A stretch of 64,000 nucleotides of DNA from Rutstroemia sp. NJR-2017a BVV2 (Eukaryota; Ascomycota; Leotiomycetes; Helotiales; Rutstroemiaceae): positions 462,606 to 526,605 of the forward strand of contig NJPS01000039.1 of assembly GCA_002946415.1 (NCBI GenBank), given 5' to 3'. The position numbers and the translations under genes are program-made. The notes below the pieces were generated by a model, which saw nothing but the letters and a program-made list of their open reading frames with translations, did no database searches and was not told the DNA's origin. How positions within the stretch are numbered: the first letter of the stretch is position 1; every line of letters begins with the position of its first letter. Positions 1 through 11,792 of the stretch are shown in pieces.

Positions 1-1
1 A

Positions 2-295
2 GTGCCAGTTCTTCACAAGTCCATGGGAACTTCACAAACAACGGAGCAGAAGGTGCCAAGTGCGGTATTCAGAATCATGAAGCTGGGCGAGATGGGAGAG
101 GGTGAAGGATGGGGATGGAATATTGTCAAAATGATTGAGGATGAGGGACATATGTTGCCTGGAATCACGAAGGCGGTGCACGATACTAGGAACGGGAAGA
201 TGTTCCTTGGTGGTCTGGCTCCGTTCGTTGGTGTTTGCGAGAAGAAAGACGGAGGAACCTTTAGTGCGCAGTTGCAGATGCTCAATATGTTCTAA
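2..295 (+). CDS. Strictosidine-synthase/SMP-30-like beta-propeller protein, C-terminal fragment
   Basis: The last 97 codons of a gene cut by the left window edge, ending at TAA 293-295. The open frame enters from outside, so no start is visible. The tail contains an HD-G-(K)-LGGL-PFVGVC pattern (about residues 61-80 of the fragment) resembling the final blade of strictosidine-synthase-like / APMAP-type six-bladed propellers, where a late HEHDG-LYLGS motif precedes the end of the protein. Such proteins are usually membrane-anchored or secreted esterase/lactonase-like enzymes. Which member this is, and its substrate, cannot be told from the fragment. The family assignment is by pattern resemblance only. 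Confidence 0.5.
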   Translation: MPVLHKSMGTSQTTEQKVPSAVFRIMKLGEMGEGEGWGWNIVKMIEDEGHMLPGITKAVHDTRNGKMFLGGLAPFVGVCEKKDGGTFSAQLQMLNMF

Positions 296-948
296 GTTTG
301 TATCCAAGTTCCTATTATATTCAACCAACAAGTCATGGATGATGTCTCGCGACTCTCGCCTTGAAGTGAGCCCACATCTGCCTCTCGTTAAAACTCCTGT
401 GCAAGAAGGTAGTTTGTTCGAGTCACCCTGATTTCTAACATGTCAACTTATTCGTACTCGCCAGGCTGGTGTTCGTATTCTAGTATTATGAAGTCTAACT
501 ATATTGAATGAGCAGAGCCGACACAGGAATTACATATTTTCACCTAAGCAATTGGTGATTCACTTACCGCAGCAGAGTCAACAGAATTGATGGAAGCGAG
601 AGAGGCGAGGGAAGCAGGGAGGTAAAGTTAACAAGCGCCAGTGCATGCACGGACCATGCCGAATAAGGTCGGAGGTTTTCGAATTATGGGAAACTTTTAC
701 TGGACGACATCATAAGTTTACAGCACGTTCGGGTTCCAGCAACCACAAATAACGGATAACCACCTAGGCAATCGAGTCAAGGCAAGAGATCATTGGCAGA
801 TCCTTCAACCAGATCCAGATGCATTATTCTGCCTCTGCGAAATTTCACCACCACAGCTCTTTTTTACAAAATCCCTGATGTGGGGGCGCAAGGAACACAT
901 CTCACACCCCACTTCGAAATACAAAGATCCGGCCTGAAGAGGCTCATC
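296..948. other. Intergenic region upstream of UPF2
   Basis: 653 bp between the stop of the propeller gene and the UPF2 start. I see only short shadow frames and no RNA gene. It must contain the 3' UTR of the upstream gene and the promoter/5' leader of UPF2. Confidence 0.6.
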
Positions 949-3900
949 ATGGATCGCAAGAGAAAGCGTAAGTCTTTTGAGCTCTGCTGTAGCATGCGCG
1001 AGTTTTTAGCTAACATGGGGCTTGATTTGCAGGTGAATTGCGCGACCTTAATACTCGAGCTTGGGATGGCGAAAAAGGTTAGTTGGTTATGCGACAGCTC
1101 CTGGGATACTTATTCACACCTCCATTCGCAGATATTTTCGCCGTAAACAAATCATTGGACTCGTCTCTCAAGAAGAACACTGCATTCATAAAGCGACTTC
1201 GAACGGCTATTACTCCTGCGACACTGGGCACTTTCTTACAAGAAATTCGAACTCTTAGCTTACACAAATATCTCTCCGAAATTATATCAGCTTGTTACGA
1301 AGGACTATGCAGACTCAAGTCACCGGGAGAAATTGAAGCAGGAGCTGAGATTGTCAGCGCATTACACCAGCGGTTCGGACCGGCTGAATTCACCGAATTT
1401 TTAGGTTGGTTGGTAGGCAAGGGATTGGCGACTCCAGAGAAGTCACTGTTGAAAGGTCTTCCGTCGGAAGCAAGGGAGAAAGAGGAAAAAGAGCGCATCA
1501 CACGCCAGAGAGTGCTGTTGAGGGTTGTCACAGAATTGTGGCTTGTTGGGGTTTTACGAACTTTGGATGACGTTACACGGCCAGACGATGCGTCTCGAGG
1601 CAAAGAATCTCTCGGCGGTCCTTCCAGCAAGGCTCCAGATGCGAAAACGAAGACAAACGGGAATGGAAAAGGAGGTGGAGCTGAGCCTTTTCCCTTGGAA
1701 GTGCTCAAAGATTTGCTAGGTCATGACAGAGAACATGCGAATTTGCCTCTTTTGGTCATATTCGTTAAGGCTTTCGGGTGGGATATCTTGGGGGTCAAAG
1801 AAGCTGGCTCGGAGGGTAGGAAGACCGTTGAGGAAGATGGTGCTACTAAGACTACAAGTGGATCTATCGAAGGAGATGATGATTCTGCTGAGGAAACCCC
1901 ATCCGCCCTGGATAGTAACGATGATCCACCGCTTGCCTCAGCCGAACTCCAGGAGCGATTCCGAAATATTCTCAAACGATACTTTGAAGATGTCAAAGCC
2001 CACCTCTTGCGCGATCAGAAGGCTATTGCCAAACAAGCACGCAAAGACTCGGAGGCATATGTCAAGTCTGGCCAAGTTTTCGAAGACCGACAGGCAAACT
2101 ACGAAAAAGCAGTCAAGGCACAAGAACGCTTAATCTCGAATGCGCAAGTCCTCGCCGACGCTATCGGTGCAGAGATGCCTGACCTTAAAGATTCAGATGA
2201 CTCATCAGGGACTGGTAACGGTGGTGTTGGTCTTGTGAAGACTGGCGAGTATTTGAGGGGTGAGGGCGACGGCGCAGGTATATGGGAAGACGAAGACGAG
2301 AGAAGGTTTTACGAGAATCTCGTGGATCTTAAGGGCAAAGTACCTGGTATGCTCCTCGAGGACGGCAAGAAAAAGAAACCCGACACCGATGAGCAGGTGG
2401 GCAAGAAGATTGAGCCAATAGAAAACGCTGCCCCGGAGCCTGCTCCCAGTACCACGAAGACTGCTGAGGATGATCAATCAACGGCAATTGCAAACAAAAC
2501 TATCGGCGCTCAGGTCGACGCTTTACTTGCCAGGCTTCCTGACCTCACTAACAAGGATTTGGTTGATCAGGCCGCAATCGACTTCTGTTTCTTAAACTCT
2601 AAAGCTTCTCGCAATCGTCTGATTAAAGCTGTCCAAGAAGTACCGAAAGGTCGCAACGATCTATTGCCGTCATATTCCCGTCTTGTAGCTACGCTTGGGA
2701 AGTACATGCCGGATATTATCAAAGGTCTCGTAGATCACCTCGATCAAGAATTCCGTAGTCTCCAGCGCCGTAAAGAAAAGGAGTTTTTGGGGCAAGCTCG
2801 ATTGGGTAACATCCGATACCTCGCTGAGTTGACCAAGTTTGGAGTCGTCCCTGAGCATGTCATATTTCACTGCTTAAAAGTTAGTCTTGACGATTTTTCG
2901 AGGATGAATATCGAAATCATATGTAACCTCCTCGAGAACTGTGGCCGATACTTACTTCGAAATCCCGAAATGTCCCCACGAATGGCATCTTTCCTGGACA
3001 CCTTGAAGCGCAAGAAGTCGGTGCAGCACATTGGCCAGCAGGAGCGCATGCTGATTGAGAATGCTGTCTACTATGTAGACCCACCCATGCGAGCTGCAAT
3101 TCAGCAGAAAGAGAGGACGCCAGTTCATCTGTTTATTCGCAAGCTTATCTATTCAGATATGAACCAACGCAACTACACGAGAATCATCAAGCAGATTCGT
3201 AGACTTCACTGGGAAGAAGCAGAGGTACGTGGTGTCTTTTCAAAACTTGGGTAACTTTCTGACAGATGAAGGTTGTCACCATCCTTGAGAAAGTACTGTC
3301 CAAGCCTGGCAAGGTCAAATATGGCAATATCTATCTTCTCGCAATCATCACAGGTGCTCTGTTCCGATATCACCAAGACTTCGTTGTGACTGTCATCGAT
3401 AATATATTGGAGTATATAGTCGTTGGTCTTGAGCAAAACGATTTCAAATTCAATCAGCGTCGAATCGCAGAAGTCAAGTACTTGGCCGAGCTGTATAACT
3501 TCCGTATGGTTGATCATCCGGTGATATTTGACACCATGTATCGGATCATGACATTTGGCCATGGTAAGTCACAACCATAGAGACAGACGCTACACGACAT
3601 GCTAATCTTATCAGGTGGACCTCCCATTCCTGGCCGCCTTAACCCGCTTGATATGCCTGATGACTTCTTCAGGATTCGTCTTGTGGCAACATTATTGGAG
3701 ACATGCGGTATTTACTTTAGCCGTGGTGCAGCGGGCAAGAAGCTGGACTACTTTCTATCCTTTTTCCAGGTAGGCGACCAATTCCATTCTCCGTACTGCA
3801 ACTTAAACTAACCATGACCTAGTACTACATTTACACTAAGGATCCGTTACCGATGGATATCGAGTTCACAGTAAGCGATATATTCGCCGCCACGCGACCT

Positions 3901-5001
3901 CAGTGGAAACTCGCTTCCAACATCGAAGAAGCAAGCCGAGCGTTCCAGCTAGCCATGGCTCAAGATCAGAAGACCGCCGGAATCGAAAAAGCTGCTGAGC
4001 CCGAGGACCCTGATAGTGATGCGTCATCTGATGATGGGAATGACGGCGATGGCGGAATTGCGGATGGAGACATGGATGATGCTTCACTAGACTCTGATGA
4101 AGAGGTTGATCTCGAAGCAAATCCCGATAATCTAACCTCACCTGTCGGAACCGAGTCAGAAGAGGAATCGATTGTCGTTACCAGGCAGGAGGAGGATATC
4201 GATCCTGAGGATGAAGCTGACTTCGAACGTGAGTATGCAAAGATGATGGCTGAAAGTTTAGAATCCCGCAAATTTGAGCGCAAGGCAACATTCGACGTCC
4301 CACTCCCTATGAAGCGCAAAGACCGCGAAGTCACGAATCCAAGCGAGTCATGGAACGAAGAATCGACTACGCCGAATACTCCCTCAGGCGCTACAATGGC
4401 TTTCTCTCTTTTGACAAAGCGAGGCAATCGTCAACAGGTAACTACCCCTGCAAGCTGGACCCATTGTTCTGCGCTTACCCTAATCATGTAGACACGCACC
4501 GTTGCCCTTCCGTCAGACTCTACATTCGCAATCGCCATGAAATCTCAACAGGCTGCTGAACGTGAAGAGCAACAACGTATCAAGAATTTAGTGCTGAATT
4601 ATGATCTTAATGATGGCGAAGATCAAGATGGTGACTTCATACTACAACCCCTGCTCCCTAATCCCAATATTCACATTTATCAACCAGGTCTCGAAAAGAC
4701 TGCCACTACGACTTTCTCCCGACTTGACAAGGCAGGCAGTAACCGTAGCGGACAGAGGTCAAGGAAATTACAGCTTAGTGATGTTGATTGGTATGCTCCC
4801 CAAAACAAGTCTTCGCAATCTCAAGTTTCAGAGAATACTCCAAATGAGACAAGCCGCCCCATACAATTTACCAAACTGGATACACTGGCGCTCTCGGATC
4901 TGGAGACCACCAATGATGCTACGGCTATAGTTACAGCTCCAACAAAGGCTCAACAACGGCGAGCCAGTCGAAAGCAATTCAGGCGAAAATATAGACCTTA
5001 G
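949..5001 (+). CDS. UPF2: Nonsense-mediated mRNA decay factor Upf2 (Nmd2)
   Basis: Cytoplasmic scaffold that bridges Upf1 and Upf3 in nonsense-mediated decay. Seven exons: 949-967, 1033-1077, 1132-3224, 3266-3563, 3615-3769, 3823-4437 and 4492-5001, giving 1,244 aa in one frame (yeast Nmd2 has 1,089). The start is a 19-nt first exon encoding MDRKRKR, spliced into ELRDLNTRAWDGEK, the typical conserved fungal N-terminus. Three MIF4G regions can be followed at about residues 30-250, 475-670 and 685-870. The third is the Upf3-binding one in the family and is split by three introns here. After it comes a strongly acidic Asp/Glu/Ser stretch in exon 6 and a C-terminal region (exon 7) that in the family binds Upf1. 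Introns are 41-65 bp. Nothing looks broken. Identification is firm; the first two small exons are inferred from splice consensus and homology of the encoded residues. Confidence 0.93.
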
Positions 5002-6646
5002 TTTATCAGTTTGGACCGCCGAAGACAGTCACCCCTAGATAAAATGCCAAGGGCACCGGGTTTCCAGAGTAGTACTTTGTCATCGTGGCGATATAGGACG
5101 GCTCAGCCATTCACTTCATTTTGTCCCTTTCAATTTTGATCACCATCAGGAGAAAATATCGCTAACTATGACCCCAAATTTTGGGGATCACCTAACAGGA
5201 CATGATTAGATATATTGTTGTTATGTTGAATGGCCCAAAGTTAAATCTGGGTGCATGGAACATACATGACTACAAAAATCTTTTTCTGCTCATTCAACAC
5301 AAAAACACAAGCCTGCAGTTAACTTCGAAAAAGCACATCCCAAGGAGCTGATTCAACAATGCCCTTAAACGGATCGATATCACCAGCGGATAAGCGGACG
5401 ATGTTAGGGAGAGTCAGATCCCGGGCCAACAGAAGGTGGCGAAGAAACCAAGACCGGGGATGATAGGAGACACGAAGCTGGAAGCTACAGTGACTCTCGA
5501 ATGTGGTGTGGGAGGAGATACACACAGTTTGGTTCCTTGTGTGGGGGGTGTTTTTGTTGAGAGACTCGGGAGAGAGAGAAAGGGGTCGGGGGCTGAGATT
5601 GTTACTTTTGGTGGTCCTTTTATCTCGTCTATTCACTCTTTTGGTCACTCTTTTACCGACGCGCATATTGCTTTAAGCTTCAATGGACCAAGCATGCTAT
5701 CTACATCCCTTTCTCGTGCTGTCCGTCTTGACTTGCCTTCAGTGGCCATTCCCTAACTGTCAAAATGATCGGCACGGAGTCGACGACGGGAATACTAATA
5801 CATATGAGCGTAAGAAATATGTGAGATCTTGCGATTATCCTGCCCTTCGTATTGCACTGTTTCCGAGTACTACAAATATTCATGGAGGAGATGATTTGTA
5901 TTAGGGGAAGGGAAAAATGTCAAAAAATGTCGACATGAAGGAATTGGATTCATTGAATATGATAGCTAGTAGCGCTGCAAGAGCCTTCTTTGTTTCACTT
6001 GACCAAGCAGAGCAGTCACTGATGTTCTCTTCGATTCGCAATTCTACAATGGCCTGTTTGCGAATTTATGTCTGAATTGATGTCCAAGGTACTTTCGTCC
6101 GCAAAGAACCCTCCTTTAGGCCCAACCTCGGTCTCCGATCGTGTAGACAATTCCTATCTGATCTCTCCAGCCAAGAAGACACCTCCTACCCCTCCTTTCC
6201 CCCAAACAATTGCCCTTTCTAGAAGATCATTCGGAGTTCCAACTGCATCGACCATTATCTGTCACCAATATGACGTGCCATTCCCAGACGGCAGCCAATG
6301 AAATGTGCCTTCAGGTGTGGTCACAATCTTATCGAATATCTATCCACTTGGGACACACGAGATAGACCAAACTTCAAACTCACTTCTTCCCGTTTCTTAT
6401 TCATGCATACGTTCTGCTCACAGGGATTTGCTTACTTTTTATATGTTTCTTATCTTGCGCACCTCGGACTTCCGATGCTAATTGTCGATCAGTAAAGGTG
6501 GGATAGGATGTTTCGGGATGTCTGTAGCCGACGGTTACAGTACCCAGACTGGATGGTGAGAATGGTGGTATGAATATGATATAAACGTATGATCTGGACA
6601 TTTTCTGCTCCTATGACTGTATTGTAAAGATATACCGATACTCAAA
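5002..6646. other. Intergenic region with no supported gene
   Basis: 1.6 kb between UPF2 and the isochorismatase-like gene. A 115-codon frame on the minus strand (5319-5666) and several shorter plus-strand frames exist, but none has a family motif, and I could not join them by splicing into anything recognisable. Both neighbours run rightwards, so the region holds the UPF2 3' UTR and the promoter of the hydrolase gene. Confidence 0.5.
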
Positions 6647-7417
6647 ATGTCTGGATTCCAAGATCTCGCAGGTAAGTCAATCAGTGTCACAGACTATCCA
6701 AGTACGTTGCTCCAATAACACGACATAGCAAACTACAGCCGCTGCTACGGCAAAAACCAGCTCAAATTCGGCTCCAAGCCAGCTCTCATAGTCATCGATG
6801 TGGTAAAAGCATACCACGACCCCTCCTCCCCCCTCTACGCCCCCGAGCGCTTCGACACAGCCCTCGTCTCGATCAAAAACCTCATCGAGAAATGCCGCTC
6901 CGCTTCCATCCCCGTGATCTACACCTCCGTGCTCTTCGACTCGCCTGTCTCGGGCGGGAAATGGTATACGGAGAAGCTGCCTAATGTGCTTTGCTGCTTC
7001 GATAAGGATAATCCTCACCGAGAGTTTGCGGAGGGGGTTGAGCCTAGAAAGGATGAGCTGGTGCTGCTGAAACAGTATTCGAGCTCGTTTTTTGGGACCA
7101 GTTTGAGTAGTTTGTTGGCGAGTAATGGGATTGATTGTACGATTGTTTGTGGGTATTCGACGAGTGGGTGTGTGAGGGCTACGGGTAAGTTTTCCTTCCG
7201 GGAGAGGCTAAGAGGAGAGGGTCGAGGTACTGACTGACGTGATGTAGCGTTGGATTCTATGCAGCATGGATATAGTCCGTTTGTAGTGAGGGAGGCATGC
7301 GGGGATAGACATGCGGCTGTTAATGATAGTAATCTGTTTGATATGAGCCAGAAGTTTGCGGAGGTGGTCCTTGAGGAGGAGATGATGGCTCTGATTGATG
7401 GGATTTCGAAGAAGTGA
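6647..7417 (+). CDS. Isochorismatase-family cysteine hydrolase (N-carbamoylsarcosine-amidase-like)
   Basis: Three exons, 6647-6671, 6729-7184 and 7248-7417, give 216 aa, the usual size for this single-domain alpha/beta hydrolase family. The first exon encodes MSGFQDLA; the introns are 57 and 63 bp. The catalytic triad can be assigned by position: Asp32 in ALIVIDVV, Lys123 in LKQYSSSFFGT, and the nucleophile Cys156 in GYSTSGCVRAT. The KQYSSxFFGT and CGYSTSGCVRAT motifs are closest to N-carbamoylsarcosine amidase / fungal isochorismatase-like hydrolases rather than nicotinamidases. Members hydrolyse amide or vinyl-ether bonds in small metabolites; the substrate here is unknown. No signal peptide or membrane segment is seen, so it is probably cytosolic. 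Neighbouring genes are unrelated and give no pathway clue. Confidence 0.88.
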
Positions 7418-8011
7418 TAGTTTGTATATAGTGATCTTTAGGCCTGTGATTGAAAACACAGAATGATAACTTTGATACCCAAAAGCAATCCAGCTGGATT
7501 TGCCTGCGTGCTAGGGATGAGAATTGAAGACCTGAAGAAAGAAAAGGATTGGATACTGGAAGATATTCAGGAAGATATCATGTCGCCACATCATCGGTGT
7601 TGTGCAGCTTTCATGTTGAACAGCGATTGTCGAGAACTCATGTAGGAGATCTGGACAGCCTATTTATACGTGAAGGTCTGGAGGAAAGACTTCGTTCCCT
7701 AAAGCGAAGTGCTTTGCATGAAGCTCCGCCTTATCTAGCCTTTCCGCGGAGACATTATAGACCACCTACAGGAATCTGCATCGACGAGTCTCATAGACAT
7801 CCATGATTTGCAGCACTTAAGATGGCTTGCGATTTTTATGCAATTGCTCAAGTGCTGAGCTAGAACTGCCATGTAAATATTTCGAAGCTTCAGCACAGAC
7901 CATCATCATGACAAACGCGTTCCCCAGACCTGCGCATCGCACCACCCCTCCCTCCACCTCACTCCCTCACTCAATTATGTATTCCCACTTCCTCCACCAC
8001 ACCTAGATGCG
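7418..8011. other. Intergenic region upstream of ARV1
   Basis: About 600 bp with only short unrelated frames. It should contain the 3' UTR of the hydrolase gene and the ARV1 promoter. I see no RNA gene or repeat. Confidence 0.5.
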
Positions 8012-9010
8012 ATGCCTATCTGCATAGAATGTCGATATCCGACTTCGCAGCTGTACACTGAATACTCCGGTGGCTCTACCGGCCATGGTGTGCGGCTGAC
8101 GGTATGCAAGAACTGCGGTCGATTCTGCGATAAATATGTCGAGCATGATTTTGTCGTTTTGTTTATAGATCTGGTTTTAATTAAGCCGCAGGTATGTATA
8201 TGTATTCTGGATGCATTGCTTTGGTTTGGAACTGTTTTAGTTTGGATTTTGGCTAATATTTGCTGCTCTCGAAGGTATATAGACATTTACTACATAATAC
8301 ATTGATGAGAGAGCGAGATCAATTTGACGTATAATCCCCCTCCATTCTCAACCACTTCTGCGAGCTAAGAAAGACTTCAGCCCTCTATCATACGCCTTGG
8401 TATATTATTGTTACTGTTTGACGTCTACTTGACATGGGCGCGAATCGAGAAACAAACTTCGTCCATCTCCAGTGCGGTCGAGACGGACAACACCAATTTC
8501 CTCCGTCTGGCTGCGCAACCAATCGTCTTTCAATATGTATTCTTCCTGATTCTCTGCGCTCTCTCAACTCTTAGCTTCCACCTCTCAATCCGCTTCCTCA
8601 CTTCATCTCCACTCTCACCTCTTGTGTTCTTCGGTTTCCTTCCAAAGTATAGTCGCCCGAACTCAGTATCTACGGCTCTCCTCGTCTCGTCGTCTACGAA
8701 ATTGTTCCCAATTCTTATGGTCATTTGGGAATACGATGTTCCGGCTGCGGCGAGGAGTTTGGGTTGGGCGGTAGTGGCAAATAATGTGGAAGCATTGAAG
8801 ATACTTCTGGATTGTGGATATGGGACCGCGGCTATTTTGGCCACGGTGGGGGCTATTAGTAGATGGATGGTAGGGAGGGGGATACTTTGGGCTGTGGGAC
8901 TAGATGGTGTTGATACAGTTGGAGATTCCGGGGTGGCGGCTGATGGAAAAGCTCTATGGGCAGTGGTAGAGTTAGGACGAGAATGGGGTGGGAGACTAGG
9001 ATTAGGATAG
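8012..9010 (+). CDS. ARV1: ARV1 sterol/GPI homeostasis protein of the ER membrane
   Basis: Three exons, 8012-8191, 8275-8328 and 8381-9010, encode 287 aa. The N-terminus has the Arv1 zinc-ribbon-like motif: Cys4-x2-Cys7 and Cys32-x2-Cys35, followed by the highly conserved DKYVEHDFVVLFIDLVLIKPQ. Exon 2 continues VYRHLLHN...DQFDP, and exon 3 gives RLGILLLLFDVYLTWARIE, completing the Arv1 homology domain. Several hydrophobic segments follow, consistent with a multispanning ER membrane protein. In yeast and animals Arv1 affects sterol distribution and an early mannosylation step of GPI-anchor synthesis. An out-of-frame ATG lies 5 bp upstream at 8007, so the start at 8012 was chosen because it keeps the zinc motif near the N-terminus as in homologues. 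The gene is convergent with VMA9. Confidence 0.93.
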
Positions 9011-9383
9011 TAACAAGGAAGATAGGGAATGAAACTCTAGTCGCGCAGCTTCTAGACGGGCACAGATTCGAATTATTTCCGTCAATCGTGCGATAGTTGA
9101 TGTCAGTAGAGAGACACGGTGCCGCATGATTCTTCCCAGGCTGGGTAGCTTCAATCAACCACGCCCAAAAGCAAATAGTGGTTTTCCCCGAACTAATCAT
9201 CCATGTGAGTGCGGAAAATCGTTCATTCCTTCGCTCAATCCTATTAATGATACACAAGCTTTACTGCAGTCTGTCAAAGTCGATGCCTGTCCCAAAACGC
9301 CAATTTATACATATGACTTCCTTCCTCATCTGTAGAACTCCTATCCGGCTTCTCTTGTTCTTCTTATATCAAAGTCGTCCACT
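9011..9383. other. Convergent 3' intergenic region (ARV1 / VMA9)
   Basis: 373 bp between two stop codons. It should hold both 3' UTRs. No gene, repeat or RNA structure was recognised. Confidence 0.5.
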
Positions 9384-9893
9384 TCAGCTCATATGCCTCG
9401 CAACCTCTGGCTTCAAGTCTCCTCTTCGTGGTGTAATAAGTGGGTGCCATTGTGCTAAGAACGTAATTGCTTTTCGTTGTCAGCATAACCCATTAATATG
9501 ATCTCCGACACTAATCCATCCTATAAAACAATATCTGGAGCATCCAGGCAAGGAAATCGAGATAACATACCCCACATAAGATAGCAACTCGCGAACGACA
9601 AGATGAGGGTACTGCGCCAAATACTAACACGACCAACACATTAGCAACGAACCATCTTCTCAGAGCTCTCGCCGAACAGCAGACCGTCGAGCCGGGGTGA
9701 TTGGTATCAAAGACGTACGTTTGAGTCTCGCCTTTAGGAGAAAGAACCCATGCTGCGACACAGGCGACCGCAACGATGACAAGGCCGATGATGATGCTCC
9801 AGCTGCATAATTGTAACAAGTTAGCCTTCCTTTCGAGCTTCGCATTCGCAGTCCTTCTGCAAAGGACACAGTATCTACGCACCCGTTCGCCAT
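9384..9893 (-). CDS. VMA9: V-type proton ATPase subunit e (Vma9)
   Basis: Small hydrophobic subunit of the V0 sector of the vacuolar proton pump. Four exons on the minus strand: 9893-9883 (11 nt), 9802-9719, 9623-9571 and 9469-9384, giving 77 aa (yeast Vma9 is 73). The spliced product begins MANGWSIIIGL, continues through a first membrane helix to WVLSPKGETQTIWRS, then a second helix with LILSFASCYLMW, and ends with ITFLAQWHPLITPRRGDL plus a short polar tail. This order of landmarks (SPKGE-QT-WRS, CYLMW, LAQ-HPL) is diagnostic for fungal subunit e. Every junction uses GT and AG and phase is kept throughout. No single open frame covers the protein, so simple ORF calling misses it: the first exon holds only three whole codons plus two bases. 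Exon 1 is supported by the conserved MANG/MASG start in homologues. Confidence 0.92.
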
Positions 9894-10186
9894 TTTGGAA
9901 ATCTTGTTGTTGTAAAGTTCAAGTTGAGTTGGAGGTGCTTGAGGCCGTTGTCTTGTCTTGCTTCGAGGTTGGTTGACAGGAGCTTAGGTCGGTCGCCTCG
10001 CGCTAAAACTTTGGCTTGGCGAGTCAGCTCTTTCTTGTCGCGACCAGAACATGACAAGCTACAGTACATGTGATTTTGGAATCATTCACTCCATTTATGC
10101 CACCACCATAATTACTTGTATCTGCTTTACTTTTTATGATTTGAAGTTACTCCCTATTCATTGCCCAGCTGGCGTGCCTTCGAAAT

Positions 10187-11158
10187 CTAATTTTCGAATT
10201 TGAGACCGGCTTCCTTACGAACAGCACCATAAATCGCAGCAATATCACCGGCTGCTCCCTTATGTTCCTTTACTTGTGCCAAGTGGGCGTCTGCTACCTC
10301 TACATCTTTCAAACGTGTTCCCGCAGCTTCGGCCAATGCCATTGCATGTCTCGCATCCTTTCGAGCCAAGTCAACTGCAAACAATGGCTCTTCTCTTTTG
10401 TGGTAATCTCCAGACATCATTCTTCCTGAGTAGGCCGTGTATGGGCCGGGGAACATGGTTTCAATAAATTGATGCAAGTTTTCATTTCCAAGTCCAGACT
10501 TTTCTGCCAGGACGTGACCTTCAGAGAGTGCTTCTACCATGTTGAGAACGAAAGTGTTTCCGATAACTTTCAGCAGAAGAGCCTTTGAGACTGGCTGCCC
10601 ACCAAAGTCGATGTTCGCTCGACCAATGACGCCTTTGGTGTATGGCTTAACTTTCTCTACACTTTCTTTTGGTCCGGCAAGAACGCAGACAAGCATACCG
10701 CTGTCTGCCATAGCAGGAGCACCGAATACCGGGCATGCGACGAACTCACTGCCAGCAGCAACTACTTTCTTCTCTAGCGCTGTAGTAGTATCTGGGTGCA
10801 CGGTCGAACAGTCAACGAAAAGTTTCCCAGATGGACCATCTTTGAGAGCGGCGTCGATCGTTTCGTTAATGGCAGCATCATCACCAACACAGGTGAAGAT
10901 GATATCAGACTTAGCAACAAGATCTGCGATTGAGGATGAAACGGTAGATTTGCCGGAGGGGAGTGCACTGCTAAGCTCTTCCGCTCGCTTTGTCGTGCGG
11001 TTGAAGATTATGAGCGGTTTTTCGAGTTGGCCCTTTTCCACCAGGTTCTTGCACATGCCCTAGATGATGCGTCAATTATCTACATGAGGTGGGGTAGCTT
11101 CCGGGGAGCTTACTCTTCCCATGTTTCCAAGCCCAATCCATGCTACTTGAGGTGCCAT
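10187..11158 (-). CDS. NAD(P)-binding oxidoreductase of the 3-hydroxyisobutyrate dehydrogenase family
   Basis: Two exons, 11158-11114 and 11059-10187, give 305 aa. The first exon encodes MAPQVAWIGLGNMGR, the GxGxxG dinucleotide-binding turn of a Rossmann fold, which the single open frame alone lacks. Conserved features follow: FNRT after beta-2, the CVGDDAAI turn, FVDCSTVHPDT, and CPVFGAPAMADSGML, the substrate-binding block of beta-hydroxyacid dehydrogenases (normally D/CAPVSGG). The catalytic-lysine region is LLLKVIGNTFVLNMVEAL (K-x3-N). The FGAPAMADSG variant matches a fungal subgroup annotated as 6-phosphogluconate-dehydrogenase-like NAD-binding proteins, so valine catabolism should not be assumed. 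It ends about 290 bp upstream of VMA9 on the same strand and is divergent from ARG2. Confidence 0.87.
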
Positions 11159-11792
11159 TTTACTTTGTTTTTCAAGGTTCCTGATGCAATGTGTCTGCAG
11201 GTATGTGAGAGCGCGATTTGGATTGATTGTCTTGGCAAAATATTCGTAACAACGATATTTATACTACTTGAGCTTCGGTCCCGACTCTCGAAATGTTTAG
11301 TAACCACTCGGGATTTATTACATCAACTGCATGATCACTTAACCACCGGCACTTTCACCCGGATCCACTGGAATCATGCTTTTGCTTAATGCCGCCGGCT
11401 CGGGTGGTTATCTCCACGGGCAGGCTACCTTTTGATTCATTGTTTTCTTATTTCCGGCAAAAGAACACTGCCACGGTTCCGAAGTATTGAGCATAGGGAG
11501 ACACTTGTTGTACGAGATGTTTGGTCTTTTTATGAGGGATTGTTTCTCAAAGCTTGAAGTCATAACTATGTCATTATTTTCGTGTGGCTGTGGTGGCTGG
11601 TGAGCTTTATCGTGTAGCGTTATCAGAATGTGGAGAAATAAATTGAAGCTTCCTTCTCGTAGCCAACATAAATCCCACTCTCTTCTCCCTTTGTGACAAC
11701 AATTACTTTTGCGTTTTAAAATCATGATTATTCAATTTTGACTCCAGATTGCACTTTGCTGGAGCTTTTCATAGTGCAAATCAACATGCAAC
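11159..11792. other. Divergent intergenic region (oxidoreductase / ARG2)
   Basis: 634 bp between two start codons on opposite strands; it must carry both promoters. No element could be assigned with confidence. Confidence 0.5.

Noticed and set aside
5319..5666. 115-codon minus-strand frame between UPF2 and the hydrolase gene
   Set aside because: Ends with a plausible-looking segment, but I found no upstream exon, start context or family motif. Left as unsupported.
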